Source: Shewanella sp. Isolate11
Lineage (GTDB): Bacteria > Pseudomonadota > Gammaproteobacteria > Enterobacterales > Shewanellaceae
NCBI RefSeq assembly: GCF_022398315.1
Contig: NZ_JAKEVF010000003.1
Span: forward strand, 124,001-188,000
DNA length: 64,000 nucleotides
Direction of reading: 5' to 3'
How positions within the stretch are numbered: the first letter of the stretch is position 1; each line of letters starts with the position of its first letter. Positions 35,586 to 45,489 of the stretch are shown in pieces. The position numbers were made by a program, and so were the translations under genes. The notes under the pieces were generated by a model. That model was not told the origin of the DNA. It did no database searches and worked only from the letters and a program-made list of their open reading frames with translations.

Positions 35586-35615
35586 GGCGACAGTGACGGC
35601 CATGTCACTGTCGCC
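35586..35615 (-). terminator. Perfect 12-bp hairpin after the anti-sigma-like gene
   Basis: GGCGACAGTGAC/GTCACTGTCGCC with a 6-nt loop, 36 nt past the stop of the gene at 35651. No T-run follows on either strand, so it may be an RNA-stabilising 3' end or a protein site upstream of the tricorn-like gene. Confidence 0.45.
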
Positions 35616-35650
35616 AGTCGAGATGAATCAATAAAGCCTAACGCTAGCGC

Positions 35651-36286
35651 CTAAGGAAGAGGATGTGTGGCGATAATCTTGCTCAGCTCAAGCCACTGCT
35701 GATGCTGCGGATGCTTAGGGTCAGCAAGTTGAGGCCGCTGTAAATTGATGCGTTGCAGCAACTTATTGGCTTCAGCCCAGTCCTCAGCTTTGGTAAGTTG
35801 TTGCAGATGATTTAACGCCTGCAGATCCGAAATTGTCGCTCGCGCCTGATTTTGCATTTCAGCGATAGAAGTTGCTGTCGTATCTGTCGCGATAGTCTCT
35901 GATGCTGGTTCTGTGCCCTTTTGCTCCGGCATAGCAGTCTGCTGAACTTGTTTATTCACTTGCGGCGCCATTAAGGTTCTTGCCGCTTGAGGCTGCACAC
36001 CTTGCAGTGAGCCGTCTATGCCATTGTGTTCATTGACACTATTAGGGTTAAGTAGCAATAAGCTCACCAACAAGAAAGCCGATGCCGCGGTAGAGATTGG
36101 CCAGCGATATTGACGTAAAAAGACCAAATTACCTTTAGCTGCAGGCTGAGTTCGATTGGACTGTTGCTGCTTGGCTTTAGCAAGAATAGCCTCATCTAAA
36201 GCTTGGCTGGGCTGCTCAGTTGCCTGGGCTTTATAAAGCTGCTTGAGCTGCTCATCACTAAGCTCATTAGAATGATTTTGCTGCAT
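35651..36286 (-). CDS. Putative anti-sigma factor, single-pass membrane protein
   Basis: About 211 residues from ATG 36286, 1 nt after the sigma-factor stop, with GGAG 8 nt upstream. The N-terminal part (LSDEQLKQLYKAQATEQPSQALDEAILAKA) is cytosolic. One transmembrane helix (about 73-90, WPISTAASAFLLVSLLLL) leads to a Gln/Thr-rich periplasmic region and a helical C-terminal segment (LQQLTKAEDWAEANKLLQRI). Its place directly after an ECF sigma gene and its topology argue for an anti-sigma role, though it lacks a recognisable zinc-binding anti-sigma motif. Confidence 0.7.
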   Translation of the reverse strand: MQQNHSNELSDEQLKQLYKAQATEQPSQALDEAILAKAKQQQSNRTQPAAKGNLVFLRQYRWPISTAASAFLLVSLLLLNPNSVNEHNGIDGSLQGVQPQAARTLMAPQVNKQVQQTAMPEQKGTEPASETIATDTTATSIAEMQNQARATISDLQALNHLQQLTKAEDWAEANKLLQRINLQRPQLADPKHPQHQQWLELSKIIATHPLP

Positions 36287-36287
36287 A

Positions 36288-36926
36288 TTATTGCTCCTGC
36301 CACTGGCGTTGAACACACTCTTTTAACGCCTGATTGGCATACCGAATACGACTCTTGGTCGCTTCCATTCCGGCTCCAACCACCTCAGCAATCCCTGCGG
36401 CTGTTAGGCCTAACTCCATACTCAGCAGAAACGCCTCTTTTTGGACTTGAGGTAATAACGCGATACATCCAGATAGAATATTCGCCTTCAACTGCTGCTC
36501 GCTATGTGATTCTGGGCTGAGTTCCTCACTTTCCAACAATGCCTCTAGCTCATGCTCAGCCTCGGCTTTGTCGCTAAAATTATCGACCGGCTTTAGAGCG
36601 CGGTAATGATCCACCAGCAAGTTATGGGCAATGGTGTACAACCAAGTGGTAAATTTGGCTTTCGATTGATAATTTTCAGCCGCCTTAATCACTCGACTCC
36701 AAGTCTCTTGATATAGATCTTCGGCAAGCTGACGATCGCCCATTTGCCTGACAAAATAACGATACAAAGCCCCTTTATGCTTGTTATACAACTGAGCAAA
36801 TGCCTGATGATCGCCTTGGGCATATTGATACATCAATTGCTGATCAAGCTCTTCAACTACTGCATTTTCTACTTGCTGTTCCACCTGCACTCCAGAGGTT
36901 ATCTCACACAGGTTTAGAGTCTGCAC
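36288..36926 (-). CDS. ECF-type RNA polymerase sigma factor
   Basis: 212 residues. Sigma-70 region 2 spans about 40-110 (FAQLYNKHKGALYRYFVRQMGDRQLAEDLYQETWSRV, typical of -10 binding). An acidic linker is followed by region 4 (about 155-205, LPQVQKEAFLLSMELGLTAAGIAEVVGAGMEATKSRIRYAN, the -35-binding HTH). It directs RNA polymerase to a small stress or envelope regulon and is paired with the membrane protein downstream. Confidence 0.92.
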   Translation of the reverse strand: MQTLNLCEITSGVQVEQQVENAVVEELDQQLMYQYAQGDHQAFAQLYNKHKGALYRYFVRQMGDRQLAEDLYQETWSRVIKAAENYQSKAKFTTWLYTIAHNLLVDHYRALKPVDNFSDKAEAEHELEALLESEELSPESHSEQQLKANILSGCIALLPQVQKEAFLLSMELGLTAAGIAEVVGAGMEATKSRIRYANQALKECVQRQWQEQ

Positions 36927-36983
36927 CTAGCGGCTTTATTTGTCTACAAACGATGGGGAAACCAGAAAGGGTTAAAAACACAT

Positions 36984-37021
36984 AAAAAAACGCCGTGAAC
37001 AATTAAGTTCACGGCGTTTTT
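36984..37021. terminator. Bidirectional terminator between sigma gene and purE
   Basis: AACGCCGTGAAC/GTTCACGGCGTT stem with a 5-6-nt loop, flanked by A-runs on the left and T-runs on the right. On the minus strand it ends purE. Confidence 0.9.
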
Positions 37022-37034
37022 CATTATTTTACGA

Positions 37035-37544
37035 TTAAGCGTTAGCTAGTTTTGCTTGTAATTTAGCATCTTTAGCTTGTACCGCTTCAGCCGCTTTAGC
37101 ACGCTCTTCTTTAACTGCTACAGCTAGGGCATCGTCGCCTACTGCTAGCATTTGCGCCGCTAGATAACCTGCGTTTTTAGCACCAGCACTACCGATAGCA
37201 ACAGTCGCTACTGGTACACCGCCTGGCATCATTACTGTAGAAAGTAGCGCGTCATGGCCCTGAAGTGGGCCGTTATCGATTGGTACACCAATAACTGGAC
37301 GAGTAGTGATACCAGCAACGGCACCGGCTAGGTGAGCAGCAAGGCCAGCAGCACATACGAAGACTTTACAGCCTCGTGCTTCAGCATCGGTCACATAAGC
37401 GTGAGTCGCCGCAGGAGTACGGTGTGCTGAAGTTACTTTAGCTTCAAATTGGATACCGAAAGTTTTTAAAACATCTAGAGTCGCTTGCATAGTTGGCAAG
37501 TCAGAATCTGAACCCATTAATACTGCAACAAATGGCTTAGTCAT
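37035..37544 (-). CDS. purE: N5-carboxyaminoimidazole ribonucleotide mutase
   Basis: 169 residues. It has the class I PurE signatures LMGSDSDLPTM at residues 9-19, SAHRTP near 40 and the glycine-rich AAGLAAHLAGAVAGITTRPVIGVP. It converts N5-CAIR to CAIR in purine synthesis. purK, often its neighbour, is not next to it: upstream lies a 49-bp tandem repeat and then an unrelated lipoprotein gene. An Ala/Lys-rich C-terminal tail is typical. Confidence 0.95.
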   Translation of the reverse strand: MTKPFVAVLMGSDSDLPTMQATLDVLKTFGIQFEAKVTSAHRTPAATHAYVTDAEARGCKVFVCAAGLAAHLAGAVAGITTRPVIGVPIDNGPLQGHDALLSTVMMPGGVPVATVAIGSAGAKNAGYLAAQMLAVGDDALAVAVKEERAKAAEAVQAKDAKLQAKLANA

Positions 37545-37749
37545 CTTTTTATCCTTATTTGTAGGGTGAGGCTATTATTTGGCGCGCATTATAGACATTT
37601 TTTAACAGTGTGAACAGTGTCACATTCGCTACAATTCGAATTTAATCATAAAGCCTATTTTGTGCTGCCAAAAACCATATTCACAGCCGATAGTTATACC
37701 TATCAATATAAAGATGTGATCGCCCGGCGAGAGTTTGGCGCTGCAGGGC

Positions 37750-37934
37750 CTTTAATTGCTCCTGCATTAAAGCCATTCACAACATCCCTGTTGATTGCCT
37801 TTAATTGCTCCTGCATTAAAGCCATTCACAACATCCCTGTTGATTGCCCTTAATTGCTCCTGCATTAAAGCCATTCACAACATCCCTGTTGATTGCCTTT
37901 AATTGCTCCTGCATTAAAGCCATTCACAACATCC
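37750..37934. repeat. 49-bp tandem repeat, nearly four units
   Basis: Three full units and a 38-bp partial one, each starting CTTTAATTGCTCCTGC. The units differ by at most one base. Each carries a small dyad CTTTAAT/ATTAAAG and a second CAAC/GTTG. It lies between purE and the SLT lipoprotein gene. A 78-codon open frame across it reads the repeat and is not considered a gene. Confidence 0.95.
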
Positions 37935-37955
37935 ATTCGCCTTGAACTAATGGTA

Positions 37956-38573
37956 TTAGCCAAAAAACAATCGCCACAACCAAGATGAATCTAAATCTTC
38001 TTTGCACGTATGGTACTGGGCTGCATAACGTCTTGCACGTTGATCAACCTTGTCGGCAACTTTCACTAACCACTTCTTTTTTAAGTAGGTTTTACGTTTA
38101 TACCCACCCCAACCTTCATGGTAATTAAGATATTGATTGCGCGCATCCCACTTTGACACACCATTAATTTTATTGGTCTTGTAAATAAACCAGCCCATAA
38201 AATCCATAGCATCATCGAAATCACTGCGGCTCGACCAAGAGTTACCCGTTTCTTTGACATAATCGTCCCATGTCATGGTCTTAGCCTGAGCATAACCATA
38301 GGCATCGCTAGCTCGACCAATAGGAATGAAACCTAAAAAGTATTCCATCGGCGGCGCGGCATTGTGTTTAAAAGAGCTTTCTTGATACATCATGGCTAAA
38401 GGCACATGCACTGGTACGCCCCACTTTTCTCGGGTATCGACCGCAGCTTCATACCAATCACGGTTTTCTTGGTAAATGGCACATAAATTTTCAGGATCTT
38501 TCGGGGGAGATGTCGCGCAGCCACTGATAAACAGTGTCACAAGACCAAGTATAAAGCGGGAGGTAAATGTCAT
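37956..38573 (-). CDS. SLT-type lytic transglycosylase lipoprotein
   Basis: I start at ATG 38573, giving a compact lipoprotein signal ending LFISGC; a TTG at 38600 would lengthen it by nine residues. The roughly 205-residue protein has an SLT fold with the catalytic Glu in LAMMYQESSFKHNA, then DAYGYAQAKTMTWDDY and the C-terminal motif YLNYHEGWGGY. It cleaves peptidoglycan glycan strands in the envelope. A homologue of this small, single-domain type occurs widely in gammaproteobacteria. Confidence 0.87.
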   Translation of the reverse strand: MTFTSRFILGLVTLFISGCATSPPKDPENLCAIYQENRDWYEAAVDTREKWGVPVHVPLAMMYQESSFKHNAAPPMEYFLGFIPIGRASDAYGYAQAKTMTWDDYVKETGNSWSSRSDFDDAMDFMGWFIYKTNKINGVSKWDARNQYLNYHEGWGGYKRKTYLKKKWLVKVADKVDQRARRYAAQYHTCKEDLDSSWLWRLFFG

Positions 38574-38647
38574 AAAAAGCCGAATAAAGAAGCGAATCAA
38601 AGCCCTAGTGTCACATCGAACAAGGCCATAATCAATATGTTTAACGG

Positions 38648-39082
38648 CTATTCTTGGCTTGGATCAGCCACTAAATTGCATTCATGTGACTCTTGTTTCC
38701 ATACCTTAGGCTGCCAGTATTCTGTATCTAGACCACGATAGACTCTGTCTTGATTAAATTCGGCCGCTAGATGATAACGCTGATTCACTTCGACCTTGAT
38801 ATCAATAGTTTTAGTTTGTCTTGCTGCAAGTTTGACTTTCAACTCAGGAGAGTCGATAAGTTCGGCGAGCGTAAATTGGTAATTGCCCGGTGCCAGTTGA
38901 TAATTTGGCCTTGAGATCACTGGAGTACCATTAAGGTGTGTCACTACTGCGCGATATAACCCCTGAGTCATGTCTGGCATTAAATAGCCAGACACTGTGC
39001 CACAAGGTTGCTGCTCATCTGGCCCGGAAGCGCAGCCAGACAAAACCAGTAAAACGGTTAACAACAGCGTTGTCGATTTCAT
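38648..39082 (-). CDS. Hypothetical lipoprotein downstream of gshA
   Basis: 144 residues with a lipobox LVLSGC (Cys17). The mature part is beta-rich (LNGTPVISRPNYQLAPGNYQFTLAEL, then KVEVNQRYHLAAEFN). Its start overlaps the gshA stop by four bases (ATGA), implying translational coupling. I do not recognise the family. Pairing with glutathione synthesis is positional only. Confidence 0.75.
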   Translation of the reverse strand: MKSTTLLLTVLLVLSGCASGPDEQQPCGTVSGYLMPDMTQGLYRAVVTHLNGTPVISRPNYQLAPGNYQFTLAELIDSPELKVKLAARQTKTIDIKVEVNQRYHLAAEFNQDRVYRGLDTEYWQPKVWKQESHECNLVADPSQE

Positions 39083-40668
39083 CCTACTTGCTCAACCTCA
39101 AGCGGTTTATCGGCAAAATAGTCGTTGAGGAACGCCTCGAAACTCAGTACCGAGTCTGCTTCTAACTGCGCTTGCTCTTGTAATGAGACTTCGGCAGCAT
39201 CGCGATAATTAGCTTCAGTTTCAGCCGTTAATGGATATTCCATTAATTGCTGAGAATACTGCTTAGCCAAACCTTTCACCCAAGTACTGTGATCGATCTG
39301 CTGCGAGGTTAACTCCGCCATAATTTTACCCGACAAGGTTTGCTCAGGATCATCGACCGCTAACTGCCAATGCGCTAACGCATCTTGATAGTCCGATTGT
39401 TCACCATCGAGTAACTTAGCCAACACCGCAAACTGGTCAAATAGTTCGGTTAACCACGTATGGATATCAACCGACTCGCCATGGCGGTTAAGCTGTAATC
39501 CCGGCTTACGCCCCTCAACAATCACCGCATTGAGATTACTGGATATAGCTTTTTCATCCTGCTCACAGGTTTTCGGCGATGGACTTAATAGACAATGCAA
39601 CAAGAACAGATCTAACAATCTCACTTGCTGCTCATCGATCCCCACGGGGGAGAAAGGATTCACATCTAAGGCTCGAACTTCGATATATTCTACACCTGCT
39701 CTGGCTAGGGCTTCAGAAGGTTTTTCACCGCTAAGGGTGACACGCTTAGCTCGAATAGGTGAGTAAAATTCATTTTCAATCTGCAGAACATTGGCATTCA
39801 GTTGGCGATATTCACCATCGACTTTAACCCCAATAGCTTCAAACTGCGCCGATGGCATCTTAATCGCGGCTTTAACGCCAGTTAAATACTCAGCTAACGA
39901 GTTGTAGCTAATATTTAAACGTTCCTGTTCCTTGTTGGTATAACCTAAGTCACTCATACGCAGTGACGTAGCATAGGGTAGATATAAGCTGCCCTTACCC
40001 AATTTTTGGAACGGCAGAGAGGTTTCTCTATCTTTAATAAACGAGCTACATAGTGCCGGAGAGGCGCCGAATAGATAAGGTAAGACCCACACTAAACGGC
40101 GGTAATTACGAATTAAACCAAAATAAGATTCAGACTGGAATGCGCAGCGACTCAAACTTTTGTCCGAGGCTTCATATAGGCGATCCCATAAGGACTCAGA
40201 AACAGAAAAGTTAAAATGCACACCCGAGATGATCTGCATCTGTGCGCCGTAACGATAAGTGAGCCCTTTGCGATAAAGACGCTTCATCTGGCCATTATTC
40301 GAGCTACCATAATCGGCAATCGGGATATCAGCCACATCGCCAACATAACAAGGCATACTCACAGGCCATAATTGCTGAGCACCAATATTGCGAAGCGTAA
40401 AGGCGTGAGTCTGAGTGAGATCGGTCAACAAGGCATCAATATCCTGATAGACAGGGGTGATGAACTCCAACAATGACTCGCTGTAATCTGTGGTAATACG
40501 CGAATGCGTCAACGCCGAACCTAAACGCTTAGGGTGTTTATCCATAGCCAAATGGCCATTGGATTCGATACGTAGTGCTTCGCGTTCAATTCCGCGCTGC
40601 ATTCCTTGCAACGCTTTTCGTCCCTGCTCATCATTGAGTAAGCCAATAACTTCATTGAAAGAATTCAA
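39079..40668 (-). CDS. gshA: Glutamate-cysteine ligase
   Basis: 529 residues of the gammaproteobacterial type 1 GshA family: GIEREALRIESNGHLAMDKHPKRLGS at residues 24-49, ITTDYSESLLEFITPV, and YRRLVWVLPYLFGASPALCSS. It joins glutamate and cysteine with ATP, the first glutathione step. gshB is not in the window. It is followed by an overlapping lipoprotein gene. Confidence 0.96.
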   Translation of the reverse strand: MNSFNEVIGLLNDEQGRKALQGMQRGIEREALRIESNGHLAMDKHPKRLGSALTHSRITTDYSESLLEFITPVYQDIDALLTDLTQTHAFTLRNIGAQQLWPVSMPCYVGDVADIPIADYGSSNNGQMKRLYRKGLTYRYGAQMQIISGVHFNFSVSESLWDRLYEASDKSLSRCAFQSESYFGLIRNYRRLVWVLPYLFGASPALCSSFIKDRETSLPFQKLGKGSLYLPYATSLRMSDLGYTNKEQERLNISYNSLAEYLTGVKAAIKMPSAQFEAIGVKVDGEYRQLNANVLQIENEFYSPIRAKRVTLSGEKPSEALARAGVEYIEVRALDVNPFSPVGIDEQQVRLLDLFLLHCLLSPSPKTCEQDEKAISSNLNAVIVEGRKPGLQLNRHGESVDIHTWLTELFDQFAVLAKLLDGEQSDYQDALAHWQLAVDDPEQTLSGKIMAELTSQQIDHSTWVKGLAKQYSQQLMEYPLTAETEANYRDAAEVSLQEQAQLEADSVLSFEAFLNDYFADKPLEVEQVG

Positions 40669-40838
40669 TATCTGTGTCTCTCATTGCTTCTGTATGATCA
40701 TTTACAAACATGGTCTGCAAATACGTCTCCGTCACCACAAAATAGCCTCTGGACTAGATAAATAGCAAGGGAAATAAAATAGAACGGTGACCCCATTTGA
40801 GGTCACCGTAGATACAACATTGGGATGGGAAGTTAAAA

Positions 40839-43673
40839 TTACAACTCTAAGGTTTTAATTTTATAACCCAAAGCTTTAATGCTTGATTCAATTTTGGCCT
40901 TATCGCCAACAATTAATATCACCATTTGGTCAAAGTTTAGTTCTTTACTCGCCAATTGGTTCAATTCATCTTTTGCAACGCTATTGATGATCTTAGCCTG
41001 TTGTTGAGTAAAGTCAGCATCGAGATTAAAGCGTTGAATACGACGCATGAATCCGGCTTTCTGATATGGCGTTTCATAATCTAACGCTTGACCTTGGGAG
41101 ATAGAATCTCGCATAAAGCTAAGCTCAGCATCGCTCATACCTTGAGCTTGATAAGCTTTTATCTCTTTAGCGAACTCGACAAGTGCCGGTGCAGTAACGT
41201 CGCTACGCACACTGGCTGTCGCTTCAAACTCACCTAATTCACTGCCGCCAACGAAGTAACTTCTGGCACCATAGGTATAACCTTTATCTTCACGAAGATT
41301 AAGGTTGATACGACTATTGAAAGCACCACCTAGCGGGTAGTTCATCAAGTAAGATTTAAAGTAATCACCGGTCGCATCATACGGTAGTGCACGTTTGCCC
41401 ACTTTAATCACCGACTGTGCAGCACCCGGTTTATCAATTAGGTAAACCGTACCTGCATCGATTACGGGTAAAGTACCAAGCGCTGGCGTAGCACTGGCGT
41501 CACCCTGCCAATTTGACAAGCCTTGTAACTTGCCGAGCAGTTGTGACTGGCTCAGACTACCCACAACAACCACTTTGGCGTTACCAGCACGATATTGTTG
41601 CTGATAGAAGGCTTTGACATCATCGAGAGTCAATGCCGAAACCGTCGCCATAGTACCTTCAACGCTGACACCCAATGAGTTGTTTTGACCAAACAGTAAC
41701 GCTTGGAAACCACTACCGGCTATGTAGTTAGGATCAGACTGCATGTGTTGCAGACTTTGCAGATGCTGCTGCTTAACACGCTCGAAATCTGCAGGATTAA
41801 AGCCAGGTTTAAATAGCTTCTCTTCCACTAGCGCCAGAGTCTTATCTAGGTTCGATGTGAGGGTCGATACCTTAATATAACTTTGGTAATTACTGGCACT
41901 AAAGCTGACCGAGCTACCGAGCATCTCTAATGCTTGGGCTAACTCTTCAGTGCTATGTTCTGTGGTTGACTCATTCAGTAATGAAGCTGTTAAGCTGGCG
42001 AGCCCCGCCTGTTTAACATCCACTAAACGATGACCGCCATCAAGATAGATCACCAACTCCACGGTTGGGGTTTCATTACTTGTGGTTCCCATCACCTCAA
42101 TGCCATTGCTGAGCTTGTCGGTCCAAAGCGTTGGCACAGTGATAACAGGGGCGGCTTGTGCACCAGGCATCACGCTACGGTCAAATGATGAGGTTGCAGC
42201 AGCCACATCAATCACTCCTGAAACCGCTTCTTTAGCCACTAAAGGTGCTGGTGCCTCATAGTTGTTTGCATGGGCAATCAATTGAGTTTGTCCCTGAGGT
42301 ACAATGCTCATCACCACCATAGGCTTGCCTTTAATATAAGTATTAAAAACTCGCATCACGTCTTCTTTGGTCACGCTGGCATAGCGCTTCAAGTCTTCGC
42401 CAATCATATTGGGATTGCCGTAGAAGGTTTGATTAGCCGCCAAGGTAGACACTTTACCTTTCACGCTTTGCAGGCCAAAAATGGTATTGGCCTCAAACTG
42501 AACTTTTACTTTTTGCAAATCATCATCGGTAACACCGCGCTGCTCAAATTCGGCAATCGATTCTTGAATTCGCTTATCGATATCACTTAACTGACCACCG
42601 CGAGCAGGATTCGCTAAGGCATAAACGGCGAACTGACATGACAACTCACGACAGGGATGACTCACTCCCGCCTGAACCGCATAACCGTCTTTAACTAAGT
42701 TTTTATATACAATTGAAGTCGGGCCGCCACCGATAATATTGGCTAACAGATCTAACGCGGCCTCATCTTTATGACCGGCATAAACCGTTGGGAAGCCAAT
42801 TCGAAGCAGTGGCAGGTGCACTCTATCTTCCATAGAGATATAACGCGTACTGTCGAGGGTGACAGGTGTTTTCGCTTCTCCAGAGACTGATGGCCCCGTT
42901 GGGATTTCACCAAAATACTTATTCACCCAAGCAAGAGCTTGCACTTCATCGAAGTCACCACCTATTGTGAGTGTGGCGTTATTAGGACCATACCAACGCT
43001 GGAAAAACTGTTTGACATCATTCACATCAGCACGGTTAAGATCATCAGGCCAACCAATGACAGGCCAAGAATAAGGATGTCCGACAGGATAAAATGCTTG
43101 GTCAAAACGCTCGCCCATACGGCCATAAGGCTGATTATCGATGCGTTGTGCACGCTCATTTTTTACCGTCTCACGCTGCACTTCAAATTTCTTTTCTGTC
43201 AACGCGGGTAAGAAATAGCCCATTCTGTCAGATTCGAGCCACAACATTTTTTCAAGCTGGTTACTGGGTACCGTTTCAAAATAGTTGGTGCGATCGCTGT
43301 TAGTGGTACCGTTTAAGGTTCCGCCAGCTTCAGTTACTGTTTTAAAATGCTGCTCATCGGCAACATTTTCAGAGCCCTGAAACATCATGTGCTCAAACAG
43401 ATGCGCAAAACCGGAACGTCCAGGTAATTCACGCGCTGAACCAACATGATAAGTCACATCAACATGAACTAAAGGATCGGAATTATCTTGATGCAAGATA
43501 ACGGTCAAGCCGTTAGCTAATTGATACTTTTTATAAGCAATGCCCACTTGTGAATCGGCAACTTGCACCGTTTCGACTAATGACACCCCTTGCGGCAAGT
43601 TGCTCTCAGTATTCGATGCAACACACCCGGTTAATGCGGCCGACACAGCGACGGCTAACAACCATTTTTTCAT
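40839..43673 (-). CDS. M16 (insulinase/pitrilysin-type) zinc metalloprotease lipoprotein
   Basis: 944 residues with a lipoprotein signal (LTGC, Cys17). Two M16 halves are present: the N-terminal active domain has HLFEH (HxxEH, residues 91-95) with the distal zinc ligand Glu expected about 75 residues later (near ETVKNERAQ). The C-terminal half (about 500-944, LSNGIEVMGTTSNETPTVELVIYLDGGHRL) is the inactive partner and lacks HxxEH. This is the usual fused form of the family. It likely degrades peptides at the envelope. Monocistronic. Confidence 0.94.
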   Translation of the reverse strand: MKKWLLAVAVSAALTGCVASNTESNLPQGVSLVETVQVADSQVGIAYKKYQLANGLTVILHQDNSDPLVHVDVTYHVGSARELPGRSGFAHLFEHMMFQGSENVADEQHFKTVTEAGGTLNGTTNSDRTNYFETVPSNQLEKMLWLESDRMGYFLPALTEKKFEVQRETVKNERAQRIDNQPYGRMGERFDQAFYPVGHPYSWPVIGWPDDLNRADVNDVKQFFQRWYGPNNATLTIGGDFDEVQALAWVNKYFGEIPTGPSVSGEAKTPVTLDSTRYISMEDRVHLPLLRIGFPTVYAGHKDEAALDLLANIIGGGPTSIVYKNLVKDGYAVQAGVSHPCRELSCQFAVYALANPARGGQLSDIDKRIQESIAEFEQRGVTDDDLQKVKVQFEANTIFGLQSVKGKVSTLAANQTFYGNPNMIGEDLKRYASVTKEDVMRVFNTYIKGKPMVVMSIVPQGQTQLIAHANNYEAPAPLVAKEAVSGVIDVAAATSSFDRSVMPGAQAAPVITVPTLWTDKLSNGIEVMGTTSNETPTVELVIYLDGGHRLVDVKQAGLASLTASLLNESTTEHSTEELAQALEMLGSSVSFSASNYQSYIKVSTLTSNLDKTLALVEEKLFKPGFNPADFERVKQQHLQSLQHMQSDPNYIAGSGFQALLFGQNNSLGVSVEGTMATVSALTLDDVKAFYQQQYRAGNAKVVVVGSLSQSQLLGKLQGLSNWQGDASATPALGTLPVIDAGTVYLIDKPGAAQSVIKVGKRALPYDATGDYFKSYLMNYPLGGAFNSRINLNLREDKGYTYGARSYFVGGSELGEFEATASVRSDVTAPALVEFAKEIKAYQAQGMSDAELSFMRDSISQGQALDYETPYQKAGFMRRIQRFNLDADFTQQQAKIINSVAKDELNQLASKELNFDQMVILIVGDKAKIESSIKALGYKIKTLEL

Positions 43674-44238
43674 TATAAACTCCCCTTTTGCAGACAGCTG
43701 CCTACAACTAATGCAACGTCACTGCTGCAACCAGCAGAAAACGCACTCCTTTGCCTAACTTTAGCTATGTTAACGGACATGAGCCGGTGACATAACAATT
43801 TCCAATCTTTGTCACTAGAGCTTAATCCACCAAAGCAGTCCACTTACCTTAGTCCACTGGATGAGTAAAAAATCGCCCCTGTCCAGTGGAGCTAAACCTG
43901 TGGCGACTCAGCCTTGCCAATGATAAAACACAATGACAATGGCCACGCTAAGCAGCAACAATAACTCTATCTAGTTGGCTTTTCTAATAAAAATCGCCTT
44001 TGAATCTATACAAATTGTGTCAATCTTAAATTAACCACTGACACTAAAGTTAAAAAGTTATTAAATCAATAAAAGTAATTACAATAAGTTATAATAAATT
44101 CGGTTTGTTAACCAAGGTCATCAATCTATAGAATGACATCTTAGAAAAGTGTAGGTTAACACCTAGATGACATCGGCAAATCCGCAAGTCATTTTTATCC
44201 GCGCTTAACGCAATCAAAATAGAATTGGAATTTACCCC
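43674..44238. other. Intergenic region between M16 protease and symporter
   Basis: 565 bp between divergent genes. A 9-bp inverted repeat TCCACTGGA/TCCAGTGGA with a 20-nt spacer lies at 43853-43890. The right half is AT-rich and should hold the symporter promoter. No gene seen. Confidence 0.45.
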
Positions 44239-45489
44239 ATGTGGCAAACGATTAAACAAATCCCATTTTGGCAAAAAGTCCTCGCAGGCTTTATTTTAGG
44301 GATCACGCTTGGTGTGGTGCTCGGTGAGAGTGCAACACAACTGAAGCCCCTTGGCGATCTGTTCATTGCTGCTATCAAAATGCTAGTTGCGCCACTGATT
44401 TTCTGTGCCATCGTGGTGAGCATCACCTCGCTGGGTGGAGAAGTCAGCCTTAAAAGACTCAGTTTCAAAACCTTAGCCATGTTTATGCTCACAGGTACCA
44501 TCGCCTCTCTCATTGGCCTGACTGTTGGTAGTCTTATCGATATGGGTGGTAATCTAGAATTAGCGACCACTGAGGTACGTGAGCGTAATATCCCAGGCTT
44601 TGCACAAGTACTTCTGAACATGGTTCCGGTAAATCCTTTCGCCTCTCTCGCTGAGGGCAAAGTATTACAGATCATCGTCTTTGCAGCCTTAGTGGGCATT
44701 GCTATCAATCAAATTGGCGAGAAAGCCGCACCTCTCAAGCGCACCATTGAAGCTGGCGCCGAAGTGATGTTCCAGCTTACCCGTATGGTTTTGCAATTAA
44801 CACCTATCGGTGTTTTCGGTTTAATGGCTTGGGTTGTTGGTGAATATGGTTTATCTATGTTACTGCCACTGGGTAAGTTTATTGCCGCCATTTATATTGC
44901 AGCGCTAATCCACATCATCTTTGTCTACGGTGGTTTAGTTAAGTTTGCCGCTAAATTAAGCCCGGTACAATTTTTCCGTAAAGCGATGCCGGCGCAGCTG
45001 GTCGCTTTCACCACCGCATCGAGTTTCGGCACCCTGCCCGCGAGCACTCGTGCAACCGAAACCATGGGTGTGTCGAAAAAATATGGCGCCTTTGTTTTAC
45101 CCTTAGGTGCCACCATGAACATGGATGGCTGTGGCGGCATTTATCCTGCAATCGCGGCGATTTTCATCGCACAAATTTACGCTATTCCACTGGATATGAC
45201 CGATTACATGTTAATTGCTGTCACGGCAACCATTGCATCGGTTGGAACTGCGGGGGTTCCTGGTAGCGCTATGGTGATGCTGACGGTAACCCTTGGAGTT
45301 GTCGGCTTGCCATTAGAAGGCATTGCCTTTATCGCCGCTATCGACCGAGTTATCGACATGATGCGTACCGCCACGAATGTGACAGGCGATATGATGACCG
45401 CTGTTGTCGTGGGTAAATCAGAAGGCCAGTTGGACGAAGCTCAGTTCTATAGCAGTGAAGATGTTGATGGTTCTGAAGCGACCAGCTAG
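44239..45489 (+). CDS. Dicarboxylate/amino-acid:cation symporter
   Basis: 416 residues of the DAACS family (GltP/DctA/GltT). It has eight or so membrane helices with the re-entrant serine-rich loop TASSFGTLPAST (about 255-266), the NMDG motif (GATMNMDGCGG, about 290) and AGVPGSAMVML (about 337). It imports glutamate, aspartate or C4-dicarboxylates with H+ or Na+. The exact substrate cannot be told from the sequence. It ends in a strong terminator. Confidence 0.93.
   Translation: MWQTIKQIPFWQKVLAGFILGITLGVVLGESATQLKPLGDLFIAAIKMLVAPLIFCAIVVSITSLGGEVSLKRLSFKTLAMFMLTGTIASLIGLTVGSLIDMGGNLELATTEVRERNIPGFAQVLLNMVPVNPFASLAEGKVLQIIVFAALVGIAINQIGEKAAPLKRTIEAGAEVMFQLTRMVLQLTPIGVFGLMAWVVGEYGLSMLLPLGKFIAAIYIAALIHIIFVYGGLVKFAAKLSPVQFFRKAMPAQLVAFTTASSFGTLPASTRATETMGVSKKYGAFVLPLGATMNMDGCGGIYPAIAAIFIAQIYAIPLDMTDYMLIAVTATIASVGTAGVPGSAMVMLTVTLGVVGLPLEGIAFIAAIDRVIDMMRTATNVTGDMMTAVVVGKSEGQLDEAQFYSSEDVDGSEATS

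Noticed and set aside
37617..37853. 78-codon open frame over the 49-bp tandem repeat
   Set aside because: The peptide is only the repeat translated; the unit length is not a multiple of three, so the frame shifts between units.
44232..44708. 158-codon minus-strand open frame inside the symporter gene
   Set aside because: Shadow of the clear symporter gene on the other strand.
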